DNA of 17,546 nucleotides, taken from an uncultured bacterium (GTDB lineage: Bacteria > Bacillota > Clostridia > TANB77 > CAG-508). Positions 1 to 7,767 of this stretch are shown piece after piece. The notes beneath the pieces are model-generated. The model searched no databases. It was not told the origin of the DNA and saw only the letters and a program-made list of their open reading frames with translations. The stretch's first letter is position 1, and the number at the start of each line of letters is the position of its first letter. The DNA is taken from NCBI GenBank assembly GCA_905215615.1, contig CAJMQM010000013.1:1-17546 (forward strand), in the 5' to 3' direction. Both the position numbers and the translations under genes were made by a program.

Positions 1-321
1 AAAACAGGAAATGCAGTTAGTGATATTTCAGCAGCACTAATTTTAGCAGATAAATCAGATGCACATAGAAGTAGAGTAACAAATAGAAATATATCAAGTT
101 TTGACAAACACGATAAAGTAAACTATGCAGTTACCGAATCTAAATTTATAGTAGATAGTGAACAAAGAAAAGTTACACTAGATTTAACAATAGACACAAA
201 AATATCACCTGTATTAGATTATTTTGAAATATTTATGGACAGAACTATGATGAGCAAATTTGCTGCAAAATATTTAGATATATGGTTTGAGTTAATTATA
301 AATGACACTAAATTATTATAA
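1..321 (+). CDS. HD-domain metal-dependent phosphohydrolase, 3' part
   Basis: This is the C-terminal 106 residues of a protein whose start lies before the window; the frame is open from base 1 to TAA. The fragment has a LADKSDAHRSRV segment (about fragment residues 15-26), a VNYAV segment near 40-44, a long beta-rich stretch, and ends INDTKLL. I recognise this as the C-terminal part of the HD-domain phosphohydrolases that sit beside secD in many Clostridia. The catalytic HD residues would be upstream, so activity cannot be judged here. Only 18 bases separate its stop from the GTG of secD, so the two are probably co-transcribed. In related genomes the SCIFF peptide maturation genes often lie upstream; that is outside the window and only an expectation. 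The family call rests on recalled sequence similarity. Confidence 0.7.
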   Translation, partial: KTGNAVSDISAALILADKSDAHRSRVTNRNISSFDKHDKVNYAVTESKFIVDSEQRKVTLDLTIDTKISPVLDYFEIFMDRTMMSKFAAKYLDIWFELIINDTKLL

Positions 322-339
322 TTATGGGAGGCAAAGAAA

Positions 340-1905
340 GTGGAGGAAAATGATATAAAAAAGAACAAGACTACAAAAAAAGCAGAGAAAAAGGAAAGTG
401 CCAAAGAAACAAAAAAAAGTAGTGAAGTAAAAAGAGAAAAGAAAGAAACAAATAAAAAAGCTACAGAAAAAAACACTACTACAAAAGCTAAAAAAGAAAA
501 AAAGGAAAAAGACAGCAAAAAAGCTAGCAGAATAGATAATAGACTAAAAATAACTTTATCTATTTTAGTTATTATATTAGTATCTGCAATCTCATTTGGC
601 GGTATATATATTCAAAGCAAAGGTAGAGTAAATAACATATTGCCAGAATATTCATTAGGTATGGACTTAGAAGGCGCAAGAAAAATAGGAATAGTAGTAG
701 ATGATAGCACAAAAACTGTAATCTATGATAAAAATGGAAATGTTGTAACAGAAAAAGGAGAAGATACAACAACTAAGGAAGAACCAGTAAATCCAACTGA
801 AAGCTTAACAAAGGAAAACTTTGAAAAAGCAAAAGAAGTGGTAAAGAAAAGGCTAGACCTTATGAGCGTGTCAGATTATACAATAGGACTAAATGAAGAA
901 AACGGAACTATAATGGTAGATATGATAGATGACACTAATACAGATACAGTTGCACAATATATGTACATGGCTGGGAAATTTGAGATAACAGACCAAGAAG
1001 GAAATGTTTTACTAGACAATTCTTATATAGATAATGCAACCGTAAAATATGGCTATGCAAGTAGTAGTTCATCTGGAACAACTGTATTTTTATCAATACA
1101 ATTTAACAAAGAAGGAAAAGAAAAACTAAGAGAAATTAGTAACACATACTTAAAATCAGTAGACGAAAATGGAAATGATAACAGTAAAAAGGTAAAAATA
1201 ACAATAGATGGAACAACATTAGTAGAATCTGCATTTGAGCAAGAAAATGCAACAGGTGAATTACAATTATCAATGGGGCAAGCTAGTACATCAAATAGTG
1301 ACATAAATGAATATATAAGGCAAGCATCAAACATAGCAGTATTGTTAAATAGTGGAGAACTTCCTTTAACATATACTTTAGATGTAAATAGATTTATATA
1401 CTCAGAAATAACAACAGAAATGATATATGTAGTTTTAGCAGCAATTGGAATTATTGTATTAGTAACATTAATAGTTATGATAATAAAATACAAGAAAAAT
1501 GGACTTTTATCAGCTATTGCATTTATAGGTTATATTGCATGTTTATTAGTAGCAATAAGATACACAAATGTAATGATTACAATAGATGGATTAGTTGGAA
1601 TAATAGCATCTATAATAATTAACTTTGTATTTACTTTCTACTTATTATCTTTAGTAAAGAAAAATTACAAAGATAAAGAAAGAATTGAAGTTGAATTAGA
1701 CTTCCAAAAAGCACTTACAAGAATACTATTTATTTTAATACCTCTTATAATAGTAACAATAATCTTATGTTTTGCTAATTGGTTACCTTTATATAGCTTT
1801 GGTATGGTAATGTTCTGGGGAATTATAACACTATTAATATATAATATTGTAATAACAAGAACACTATTAGTAAATTCAGTAAAAGAACAAGACAATAAAA
1901 TGTAA
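340..1905 (+). CDS. secD: Protein translocase subunit SecD, divergent
   Basis: 521 residues. SecD forms a membrane complex with SecF that aids late steps of Sec-dependent export. The start is GTG, preceded by GGGAGG (326-331). Order of parts: a Lys/Glu-rich cytoplasmic leader (1-68), TM1 (about 70-92), the SecD motif SLGMDLEG (105-112), a large extracytoplasmic domain ending in LLNSGELPL (335-343), then five membrane segments (about 362-384, 388-407, 415-437, 458-480, 484-510). Two things are odd. The 68-residue charged leader is not typical of SecD. Also, the usual TM4 motif GMAVDxNVLIxER has become a hydrophobic stretch around 418-436, with Val or Asn where the conserved Asp should be. No acidic residue lies inside TM2-TM6. 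SecF follows after 54 bases. The family call is secure from the periplasmic motifs and topology; proton-coupled function is doubtful. Confidence 0.82.
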   Translation: MEENDIKKNKTTKKAEKKESAKETKKSSEVKREKKETNKKATEKNTTTKAKKEKKEKDSKKASRIDNRLKITLSILVIILVSAISFGGIYIQSKGRVNNILPEYSLGMDLEGARKIGIVVDDSTKTVIYDKNGNVVTEKGEDTTTKEEPVNPTESLTKENFEKAKEVVKKRLDLMSVSDYTIGLNEENGTIMVDMIDDTNTDTVAQYMYMAGKFEITDQEGNVLLDNSYIDNATVKYGYASSSSSGTTVFLSIQFNKEGKEKLREISNTYLKSVDENGNDNSKKVKITIDGTTLVESAFEQENATGELQLSMGQASTSNSDINEYIRQASNIAVLLNSGELPLTYTLDVNRFIYSEITTEMIYVVLAAIGIIVLVTLIVMIIKYKKNGLLSAIAFIGYIACLLVAIRYTNVMITIDGLVGIIASIIINFVFTFYLLSLVKKNYKDKERIEVELDFQKALTRILFILIPLIIVTIILCFANWLPLYSFGMVMFWGIITLLIYNIVITRTLLVNSVKEQDNKM

Positions 1906-1959
1906 TATTTATTCTTATTAATATAAGATGAATATGTAATAGAATAAGGAGAGATTATA

Positions 1960-2622
1960 ATGTTAAAAAAGATTAGTTATGTTATATTAGTAGCCATAAT
2001 CATTGCAGGCGGAATTATGGTTGGACTAAAAGGTTTTAATAAAGATATACCATACAAAGATAATGCAACCATATATATTCAGGTAAATCAAGATTTTACA
2101 AATAAAGAAATGAAAGAAATTGCAAAAGAAGTATTTGGAAACGAAAGGATTGTTGTTCAAACTGTAGAATTATATAAAGATATGGTTTCTTTTACAGTAG
2201 AAGAAGCATCAGATGAAGAACTAAAACCAAAAATAGAAGAACTTAATAACAAAATAAATGAAAAATATGGATTAGAAAATGAAGTAGAAAATATAAGCAC
2301 AATACATAGCCCAAAAGTAAGACTAAGAGATATGATAAGTCCATACATTTTGCCAGTTGGAATATGTACAGCATTAGTATTTATATATGCAATGGTGCGT
2401 TACAGAAAATTAGGTGTATTTAAAACACTATGGAAATATATAGTTGGGGTATTAGGGTTAGAAGCACTTTATATAAGTTTAATAGCAATTACAAGATTAC
2501 CAATAAACCAATTAGTAATACCAGTAGGACTACTTCTATATACAATTGCAATGATAGTTGTAACAGTAAAAAGAGAAAGAAAACTTGAAAATCTAGAAAA
2601 CAAAGAAGAAACAGCAAAATAA
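1960..2622 (+). CDS. secF: SecF-like protein translocase subunit, shortened
   Basis: 220 residues, ATG start behind AAGGAGAG (1947-1954). SecF normally has TM1, a periplasmic domain and five further membrane segments (about 290-310 residues). Here I see TM1 (5-25), an extracytoplasmic domain (about 28-125), and only three more segments (about 128-146, 153-177, 182-203), followed by a charged tail. TM5 and TM6 are absent. The family's TM4 signature (YSxNDTIVVxDRIRE) is reduced to YTIAMIVV (194-201), so the conserved membrane Asp is lost. The gene is intact, with no frameshift and a normal stop, and is followed directly by a terminator, so the shortening looks like the natural form. Its position after secD and its domain order support the SecF call. 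By sequence alone it could be filed as a hypothetical membrane protein. Confidence 0.7.
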   Translation: MLKKISYVILVAIIIAGGIMVGLKGFNKDIPYKDNATIYIQVNQDFTNKEMKEIAKEVFGNERIVVQTVELYKDMVSFTVEEASDEELKPKIEELNNKINEKYGLENEVENISTIHSPKVRLRDMISPYILPVGICTALVFIYAMVRYRKLGVFKTLWKYIVGVLGLEALYISLIAITRLPINQLVIPVGLLLYTIAMIVVTVKRERKLENLENKEETAK

Positions 2623-2639
2623 TTTAATTATAAAGAAGG

Positions 2640-2664
2640 GGCAGTTTGTTAAAACTGCCTTTTT
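2640..2664 (+). terminator. Rho-independent terminator after secF
   Basis: An 8-bp stem, GGCAGTTT (2640-2647) with AAACTGCC (2652-2659) around a GTTA loop, is followed by five T residues. It lies 17 bases after the secF stop and closes the HD-secD-secF operon. On the other strand the tract after the stem is not T-rich enough to end ytaF transcription efficiently. Confidence 0.85.
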
Positions 2665-2765
2665 CTATTATAAAGAGATTTTTTATAAATCCTCTAACAA
2701 AAAAATAATAAAGAATTTTACGTATAAGAATAAATATGCAACCTGTAAATTAGTTAGCATTTTTC

Positions 2766-3419
2766 TTATATAAAAAATCTAGATATACCAATAATTATTA
2801 ACAAAACCCCAGAAAGTGTATTCCATAACTTATGTGGAACTAAACTAAGAAAAGAAGATGAAATAATTTTCTTTCCAAGTATTAGTCCAGTATTTAAAAA
2901 TACCAATTGAAATATTGGAACTAAAATAGGAAACAATAATCCATATAATCCAAAAGAAGCACTTGAAATTCCAACACAGATAGAATCTATAGAAAGTGCA
3001 ACTGCTAAATATATAGCCTCATTTACTTCTATAATATTAGACTTATTTAGGTCAGAGTTAATAGGATTTTTTATAATTTGAATAGTAATTCCAAAAGGTT
3101 TTAGAAATATTTGATGTATTATAGAATTATTTTTAATCTTCTCTTTTACAACTTTTTCAGGTCTTATAGTCTCATATATAATCCAAATTCCCATAGCAAT
3201 TAGCAAAAATATACTAATAAACTTTATAACACTTTCTGACATTATAGAAAATAGCATATTACCTATAAGTATAGAAATTCCAGCAAATAATAGTGAAATA
3301 GAAAACAATATAATATTTGCAGACTTATTAATTAAAGTATTTCTAATACCATATGTAATACCAATACCAAAAGAATCAATACTTACTGATATAGCTAATA
3401 TTAAAATTGCAATAAACAA
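2766..3419 (-). CDS. ytaF: YtaF-type sporulation membrane protein (MntP-like)
   Basis: 217 residues on the minus strand. YtaF belongs to the family related to the MntP manganese exporters and is annotated as a sporulation membrane protein; its substrate is not established. Two halves repeat the family motif: ISVSIDSFGIGITYG (10-24) and VALSIDSICVGISSAS (140-155). About six hydrophobic segments are visible. Between the halves, D123-x-N125-x-S127-N-x-I130-x-x-x-E134 fits the spacing of an EF-hand-type calcium loop, with N in place of the usual Gly at loop position 6. The start is TTG at 3419, chosen because a good GAGGTGA sits just upstream (minus strand) and because the conserved N-terminal motif begins at once. 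It is divergent from the Ca2+ ATPase gene, sharing a 107-base intergenic region. Confidence 0.8.
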   Translation of the reverse strand: MFIAILILAISVSIDSFGIGITYGIRNTLINKSANIILFSISLLFAGISILIGNMLFSIMSESVIKFISIFLLIAMGIWIIYETIRPEKVVKEKIKNNSIIHQIFLKPFGITIQIIKNPINSDLNKSNIIEVNEAIYLAVALSIDSICVGISSASFGLYGLLFPILVPIFQLVFLNTGLILGKKIISSSFLSLVPHKLWNTLSGVLLIIIGISRFFI

Positions 3420-3526
3420 AGTATCTCACCTCTATAAATATAATATGTAAACTTAACAAAATAAGTGTAATAAAAAATAAGTATAAGCATATAAATTAAT
3501 AAAACTAAACAAAGGAGAGATTTTAT
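3420..3526. other. Divergent intergenic region, ytaF / Ca2+ ATPase
   Basis: This 107-base AT-rich gap must hold the start signals for both divergent genes. It contains the Shine-Dalgarno of ytaF (GAGGTGA on the minus strand, around 3422-3430) and that of the ATPase (AAAGGAGAG, around 3511-3519). I find no well-spaced -35/-10 pair on either strand and no convincing operator, so promoters are left unassigned. Confidence 0.5.
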
Positions 3527-6136
3527 ATGTGGTATACTAAAAAAATTGAAGAAGTTGCAAGAGAGCTTAGGACAAACCTAAAAATAGGGTTAAAAGAAAG
3601 CGATGTTCAAGAAAGAGAAAAGCAATTTGGCAAAAACAAAATTAAAGAAAATAAAAAAGAAGGGTTATTTATAAAGTTTATTAAACAATTTAACGACTTT
3701 ATGATAATAATTTTAATTATTGCTGCAATAGTATCTGCAGTGGTTAGTTATATGGAAGGAACAGGAGATTACTTAGACTCAGTAATAATTATTGCTATTG
3801 TAATATTTAATGGAATAATGGGGTTAATTCAAGAAACAAAAGCAGAAAAATCAATAGAAGCATTAAAAAAACTATCATCTCCAGTTGCAAAAGTAAGAAG
3901 AAATGGTATAGTACAAACAATTAATGGAGAAGATGTATTGCCGGGAGATATTGTAATACTTGAGGCTGGAAATTATGTTCCTGCAGACATGAGATTAATA
4001 AGCTCAGTAAATTTAAAAATTGAAGAGGCAAGCTTAACAGGGGAAAATGAACCTGTACTAAAAAATGCAGAGAAAATTATAACAAACAAAAAAGTTGCAC
4101 TAGGAGATATGTGTAATATGGCTTTTGGCAGTACCATAGTAGTAAATGGACATGCAGAAGGAATTGTTGTAAGTACAGGTATGAGTACAGAAGTTGGAAA
4201 AATTGCAAATATGATTATAACAAATGAATCACCAACTACACCTATACAGAAAAAGCTAGAAGAAGTAGGAAAAGTATTAGGAATAGCTTGTTTAATAATT
4301 TGTGCAATAATTTTTGTAATAGGAATAATAAAAAATATTCCAATTACAGAAATGTTTATGACATCTGTTGGACTAGCAGTTGCTGCTATTCCAGAAGGGC
4401 TTCCAGCTATAGTAACTATAATATTATCAATTGCAGTAACAAAAATGGCTAAGAAAAATGCTATAATAAGAAAATTACCTGCGGTAGAAACACTGGGCAG
4501 TAGTAAAGTAATTTGTTCAGATAAAACAGGAACACTTACAGAAAATAATATGAAAGTAATGGAAGTAATTGGAGAAAGAAACAAAGTTCTAGAATATGCA
4601 GCAACATGTTCTAACTGTGAGATTATAGGAAATAAAGTAGAAGGAGAACCAACAGAAGTAGCAATAGTTAAATCTGCCTTAGAAGAAAAATTAATAAATA
4701 ATTATAACAGAATTCATGAATTACCATTTGACTCTACAAGAAAGCTAATGAGCGTAATAATAAAATTAGAAAACGGAAAATATAGAATAATAACAAAAGG
4801 TGCACCAGAAGTTCTATTAAACAAATGTACTTTTTATGAGGCTAATGGAATAAAGAAGAACTTAGATGCAAGTTATCTAAGCAAAATAAAAAATCAAAAT
4901 GAGAAAATGGCAGAAAGAGCGTTAAGAGTTTTAGGAGTAGCATATTTAGATATAGATGTAGAGCCAAAATTAATTAATTCAGAAATCATTGAAAATAATT
5001 TAGTATTTATAGGACTTATAGGCATGATAGACCCACCAAGAAAAGGTGTAAAAGAATCTGTTAAAGCATGTAGAAGAGCTGGAATAAAAACTGTAATGAT
5101 TACAGGAGACCATATTATAACTGCAAAAGCAATAGCTAAAGACTTAGGAATTCTACAAAACAATGAATTAGCAATTACTGGTCAAGAATTAGATAAAATT
5201 ACAGACAGTGAACTTGTAAAAAATATAATGAACTATTCTGTATTTGCTAGGGTATCTCCAGAGCATAAAGTAAGAATAGTAAAAGCATTTCAAAAAACAG
5301 GAGCAGTAGTTGCAATGACAGGTGATGGAGTAAATGATGCACCAGCACTAAAAAAAGCGGACATTGGAGTTGCAATGGGAAAGAAAGGAACAGATGTTGC
5401 AAAAAATGCATCAGACATGATATTAAATGATGATAACTTTGTAACAATAGTAGAAGCGGTAAAACAGGGGAGAAATATATTTGATAACATAAAAAAAGCA
5501 ATTCACTTTTTAATTGCAACAAATATTGGAGAAATAGTAACAATATTTATAGGATTATTATTAGGCATGAAATCACCTTTGCTTGCAGTACAACTTTTGT
5601 GGGTTAATCTAGTAACAGATTCATTACCTGCAATTGCGCTAGGATTAGAGCCACCAGAAAAAGGCATAATGGAAAGACCACCAAGAGATGCTAAGAAAAG
5701 TATTTTTGCAGATGGTTTATTTGGAAAAATAATTGTAGAAGGATTTATGATAGGCTTACTTACTATAATTGCATTTACGATAGGAAATAAATACTATGGG
5801 TTAGAAGTTGGAAGAACAATGGCATTTATAAGTTTAGGTATGCTAGAGTTAATACATTGCTTTAATATAAAAAGCGAAGAATCAATATTTAAAGCAGGAC
5901 TATTTGAAAATAAATATTTAATAGGAGCATTTTTGCTAGGAACAGTATTACAAGTAGGAATAGTATTTATTCCAGCTATTGCTAATATATTTAAACTAAC
6001 TATGCTTACATCAACACAATGGGTAATTACAATAGCAATATCAATAATGCCAATAATAGTTATGGAAATACAAAAGAAATTTAATGAAATAAAATTTGGA
6101 AAAATAGTGTATGGCTACAAAACAAAAAATATATAA
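3527..6136 (+). CDS. Ca2+-translocating P-type ATPase (P2A)
   Basis: 869 residues, normal for the family. It couples ATP hydrolysis to cation export across the cell membrane, most likely Ca2+. Visible parts: N-terminal cytoplasmic segment; TM1-TM2 (about 55-100); actuator TGEN (171-174); TM4 with AAIPEGLPA (286-294); phosphorylation motif DKTGTLT with D332; GEPTE (373-377); KGAP (424-427); MITGDH (524-529); GDGVND (599-604). Calcium ligands of the SERCA type are kept: E290 in TM4, N666 and E669 in TM5, N694 and D698 (NLVTDSLPA) in TM6, and E774 in TM8. That argues for a calcium pump and against heavy-metal or Na+/K+ families. The start is ATG behind AAAGGAGAG. It is divergent from ytaF and followed after about 100 bases by the YtxC-like gene. 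The exact ion is inferred, not shown. Confidence 0.92.
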   Translation: MWYTKKIEEVARELRTNLKIGLKESDVQEREKQFGKNKIKENKKEGLFIKFIKQFNDFMIIILIIAAIVSAVVSYMEGTGDYLDSVIIIAIVIFNGIMGLIQETKAEKSIEALKKLSSPVAKVRRNGIVQTINGEDVLPGDIVILEAGNYVPADMRLISSVNLKIEEASLTGENEPVLKNAEKIITNKKVALGDMCNMAFGSTIVVNGHAEGIVVSTGMSTEVGKIANMIITNESPTTPIQKKLEEVGKVLGIACLIICAIIFVIGIIKNIPITEMFMTSVGLAVAAIPEGLPAIVTIILSIAVTKMAKKNAIIRKLPAVETLGSSKVICSDKTGTLTENNMKVMEVIGERNKVLEYAATCSNCEIIGNKVEGEPTEVAIVKSALEEKLINNYNRIHELPFDSTRKLMSVIIKLENGKYRIITKGAPEVLLNKCTFYEANGIKKNLDASYLSKIKNQNEKMAERALRVLGVAYLDIDVEPKLINSEIIENNLVFIGLIGMIDPPRKGVKESVKACRRAGIKTVMITGDHIITAKAIAKDLGILQNNELAITGQELDKITDSELVKNIMNYSVFARVSPEHKVRIVKAFQKTGAVVAMTGDGVNDAPALKKADIGVAMGKKGTDVAKNASDMILNDDNFVTIVEAVKQGRNIFDNIKKAIHFLIATNIGEIVTIFIGLLLGMKSPLLAVQLLWVNLVTDSLPAIALGLEPPEKGIMERPPRDAKKSIFADGLFGKIIVEGFMIGLLTIIAFTIGNKYYGLEVGRTMAFISLGMLELIHCFNIKSEESIFKAGLFENKYLIGAFLLGTVLQVGIVFIPAIANIFKLTMLTSTQWVITIAISIMPIIVMEIQKKFNEIKFGKIVYGYKTKNI

Positions 6137-6237
6137 TTTTTGTTAGATGTTACCAAAACAGTCTTTTCTGAATAAAATATGTATATATAAAAGCTATTTA
6201 GTAGATAATATTACATATTGAAAGGAGAAGACTTAAA

Positions 6238-7077
6238 TTGAAATCGTTTTGTATTAAGACTAACAATAGAGAAATAATAGATTATCTACTAAACAAATTT
6301 GATAAAATAGATTTTGCAAATATTTCTTATATAGATAAAAAATTTAAAATATACTACAATTTTATAATACATTATAATGGGGAAGAATTAGACGAATTCT
6401 ATAAAATATTATGTAATATAATAACAGATACTATACTAAAATTTTATGAAATTAATATAATAAAAAGAATTTTGTCATTTAATTATTTTTATTTTGACGA
6501 ATTTGAAAGAAAGAAAATACAAGAAATTTGTGTAAAATCTTTAGAAAGCAACAAACTAAAAAATAGAAATAAAACTATCTATACTAAAGTACAGAAATAT
6601 TTTAAAAGCAACAAAGCTATGATATTAGATGGTTTTGTAACATTTCGAATAAAAGAATATATAGAAAAAATTGACGAATTAGTAGATGAAGGAGTCAATA
6701 AATATATTATAGAAAAAGAATATGCTGAGTTTATAAGCTTACTAAAAATGTATGTAAACTCAAAAAAAGCAGAAACAGAAGAAGTACACTTAATTTATAC
6801 AAATGGAGAATCAATTTTATTAGATAAAAATAAAGACATAATAACAATATCTAACAATAGTTTTAATGCAAAATATTTATCAGACGTAACATTTTCATCA
6901 AACGATTTTGCATTAAATGCACTATTATCACTATTGCCAAAGAAAATTAATATTCATTTAATAACTAAAAAAGATGAATTTATAGACACTTTAGGATTGA
7001 TATTTGAAAATAGAGTATATATTTGTAATGACTGCAATATTTGCAGAACTTACAAAATTATAAACAGTGCAAAATAA
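6238..7077 (+). CDS. ytxC: YtxC-like sporulation-associated protein
   Basis: 279 residues, of the size expected for YtxC, a poorly characterised family found in endospore formers. Recognisable blocks are NYFYFDEFERKKI (82-94), the central DGFVTFRIKEY (131-141), the VHLIY..G...LLD segment (183-196), and a C-terminal FENRVYICNDCNIC (256-269). The last holds three cysteines spaced CxxCxxC (263, 266, 269), a pattern that could bind a metal. No signal peptide or membrane segment is visible, so it is probably cytoplasmic. The start is TTG at 6238, preceded by AAAGGAG (6221-6227) at a workable distance; no better ATG lies near. It follows the Ca2+ ATPase on the same strand after 101 bases, with no clear terminator between them, so read-through from the ATPase promoter is possible. 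The bidirectional terminator at 7079-7108 ends it. Confidence 0.75.
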   Translation: MKSFCIKTNNREIIDYLLNKFDKIDFANISYIDKKFKIYYNFIIHYNGEELDEFYKILCNIITDTILKFYEINIIKRILSFNYFYFDEFERKKIQEICVKSLESNKLKNRNKTIYTKVQKYFKSNKAMILDGFVTFRIKEYIEKIDELVDEGVNKYIIEKEYAEFISLLKMYVNSKKAETEEVHLIYTNGESILLDKNKDIITISNNSFNAKYLSDVTFSSNDFALNALLSLLPKKINIHLITKKDEFIDTLGLIFENRVYICNDCNICRTYKIINSAK

Positions 7078-7078
7078 A

Positions 7079-7108
7079 AATAACACATTTAAAAAATGTG
7101 TTATTTTT
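7079..7108. terminator. Bidirectional rho-independent terminator
   Basis: A perfect 12-bp stem, AATAACACATTT (7079-7090) with AAATGTGTTATT (7094-7105) around an AAA loop, is flanked by A residues on the left and T residues on the right. It starts two bases after the ytxC stop and lies just beyond the stop of the minus-strand gene at 7113. With U-tracts read on both strands it should end both converging transcripts. Confidence 0.88.
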
Positions 7109-7112
7109 ATTC

Positions 7113-7493
7113 TTATAAATCGTATTCATATAAATATTTATTAAAGTTATAATTGTAATCATAATAATCGTCGTAGTAATCATAGTAACCATCATCTATC
7201 CTGTTAAATGCGTCTCTAACATCATCAGAATCTATGGCATCACTAACACCAATAATTACACCAAGTAAAAAGAAGAAAGTTATAATTCCAGATATTATAA
7301 TTGCTATTGCAGATACTATAATTCCTGCAATAGATGTACCTCTGCTTGGATCATTTGTTTTACTTTTCTTTGCTGTATCTACTATTGATAATATTAAACC
7401 TACAATTGCCATTATTAATGCTAAAATACTAATTACTGGTATCCAACCTAATACAAGTGAGATAATACCTAATATTAATCCTGCTATTCCCAT
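7113..7493 (-). CDS. Small DUF4190-like membrane protein with Tyr/Asp-rich tail
   Basis: 126 residues on the minus strand. The N-terminal part resembles the DUF4190 group: GIAGLILGIISLVLGW (2-17) and a second hydrophobic run to about residue 38, a short polar loop with KKSKTNDPSRG (42-52), then SIAGIIVSAIAIIISG (54-69) running to about residue 83. This gives roughly three membrane segments. Function is unknown. The last 27 residues are odd: 11 tyrosines mixed with Asp and Asn and almost no basic residues. ATG is preceded by AGGAGGA on the minus strand (around 7501-7506), and a consensus sigma-A promoter lies further upstream. It converges on ytxC and looks monocistronic. An antisense open frame at 7234-7566 is a shadow of this low-complexity membrane gene. 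Confidence 0.75.
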   Translation of the reverse strand: MGIAGLILGIISLVLGWIPVISILALIMAIVGLILSIVDTAKKSKTNDPSRGTSIAGIIVSAIAIIISGIITFFFLLGVIIGVSDAIDSDDVRDAFNRIDDGYYDYYDDYYDYNYNFNKYLYEYDL

Positions 7494-7533
7494 TTTATTT
7501 TCCTCCTTTTTTCATATCTTCCTTATAAAATAT

Positions 7534-7563
7534 ATTATACTTCATATTGTCCCATACTGTCAA
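7534..7563 (-). promoter_or_regulatory. Consensus sigma-A promoter for the small membrane protein gene
   Basis: Read on the minus strand, TTGACA (complement of 7558-7563) and TATAAT (complement of 7534-7539) are both perfect consensus hexamers separated by 18 bases. Transcription would start near 7527, about 33 bases before the ATG and just upstream of the AGGAGGA. This is the clearest promoter in the window. Confidence 0.8.
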
Positions 7564-7757
7564 TAATTGCAAAAAAATAAGGCTATATATACGAAAAAAT
7601 AATATTTCATATGTTAATTTAGCTAAATTTTGTTATTTTTGTTGTTTTATTAGTTTTATTTCACATTTATATTACATATTTTTATTTTTTGTAATTTTTC
7701 TATTGAATTTCTCTCCATTTTGATATAGTATATTATAGATAAAGAATATTAAAGTTT
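7564..7757. other. AT-rich intergenic region upstream of the DUF4912 gene
   Basis: This stretch between the minus-strand promoter and the DUF4912 ribosome binding site is T-rich on the plus strand and has no gene. A possible plus-strand promoter is TTGAAT (7703-7708) with TATAGT (7724-7729), but the 15-base spacing is short, and TATATT (7729-7734) is too far at 20. I assign no firm promoter, and see no riboswitch-like structure. Confidence 0.4.
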
Positions 7758-7767
7758 GGAGGAAAAA

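Noticed and set aside
1053..1493. Minus-strand open frame inside secD
   Set aside because: It is antisense to the conserved extracytoplasmic domain of SecD and resembles no known family; it is a shadow of codon bias.
2672..2694. Hairpin-like AGAGATTT / AAATCCTCT between secF and ytaF
   Set aside because: The right arm has an extra C that bulges the stem, and neither strand has a good T-tract after it, so it is not a credible terminator for ytaF.
3973..4584. Long minus-strand open frame antisense to the Ca2+ ATPase gene (203 codons)
   Set aside because: It lies wholly inside a gene with all family motifs, encodes a low-complexity hydrophobic sequence typical of the antisense of AT-rich membrane genes, and has no convincing ribosome binding site.
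6121..6144. Possible terminator after the Ca2+ ATPase (AACAAAAA with TTTTTGTT)
   Set aside because: The stem has a single G-C pair, overlaps the stop codon, and has no T-tract after it, so it is unlikely to terminate.
7234..7566. Plus-strand open frame over the small membrane protein gene
   Set aside because: The minus-strand gene has a consensus promoter, a strong Shine-Dalgarno and a recognisable membrane-domain pattern; the plus-strand frame has none of these.
7756..7767. Upstream TTG start for the DUF4912 gene
   Set aside because: Using it would place the GGAGG inside the coding sequence; the ATG at 7768 is ideally placed five bases after that site.
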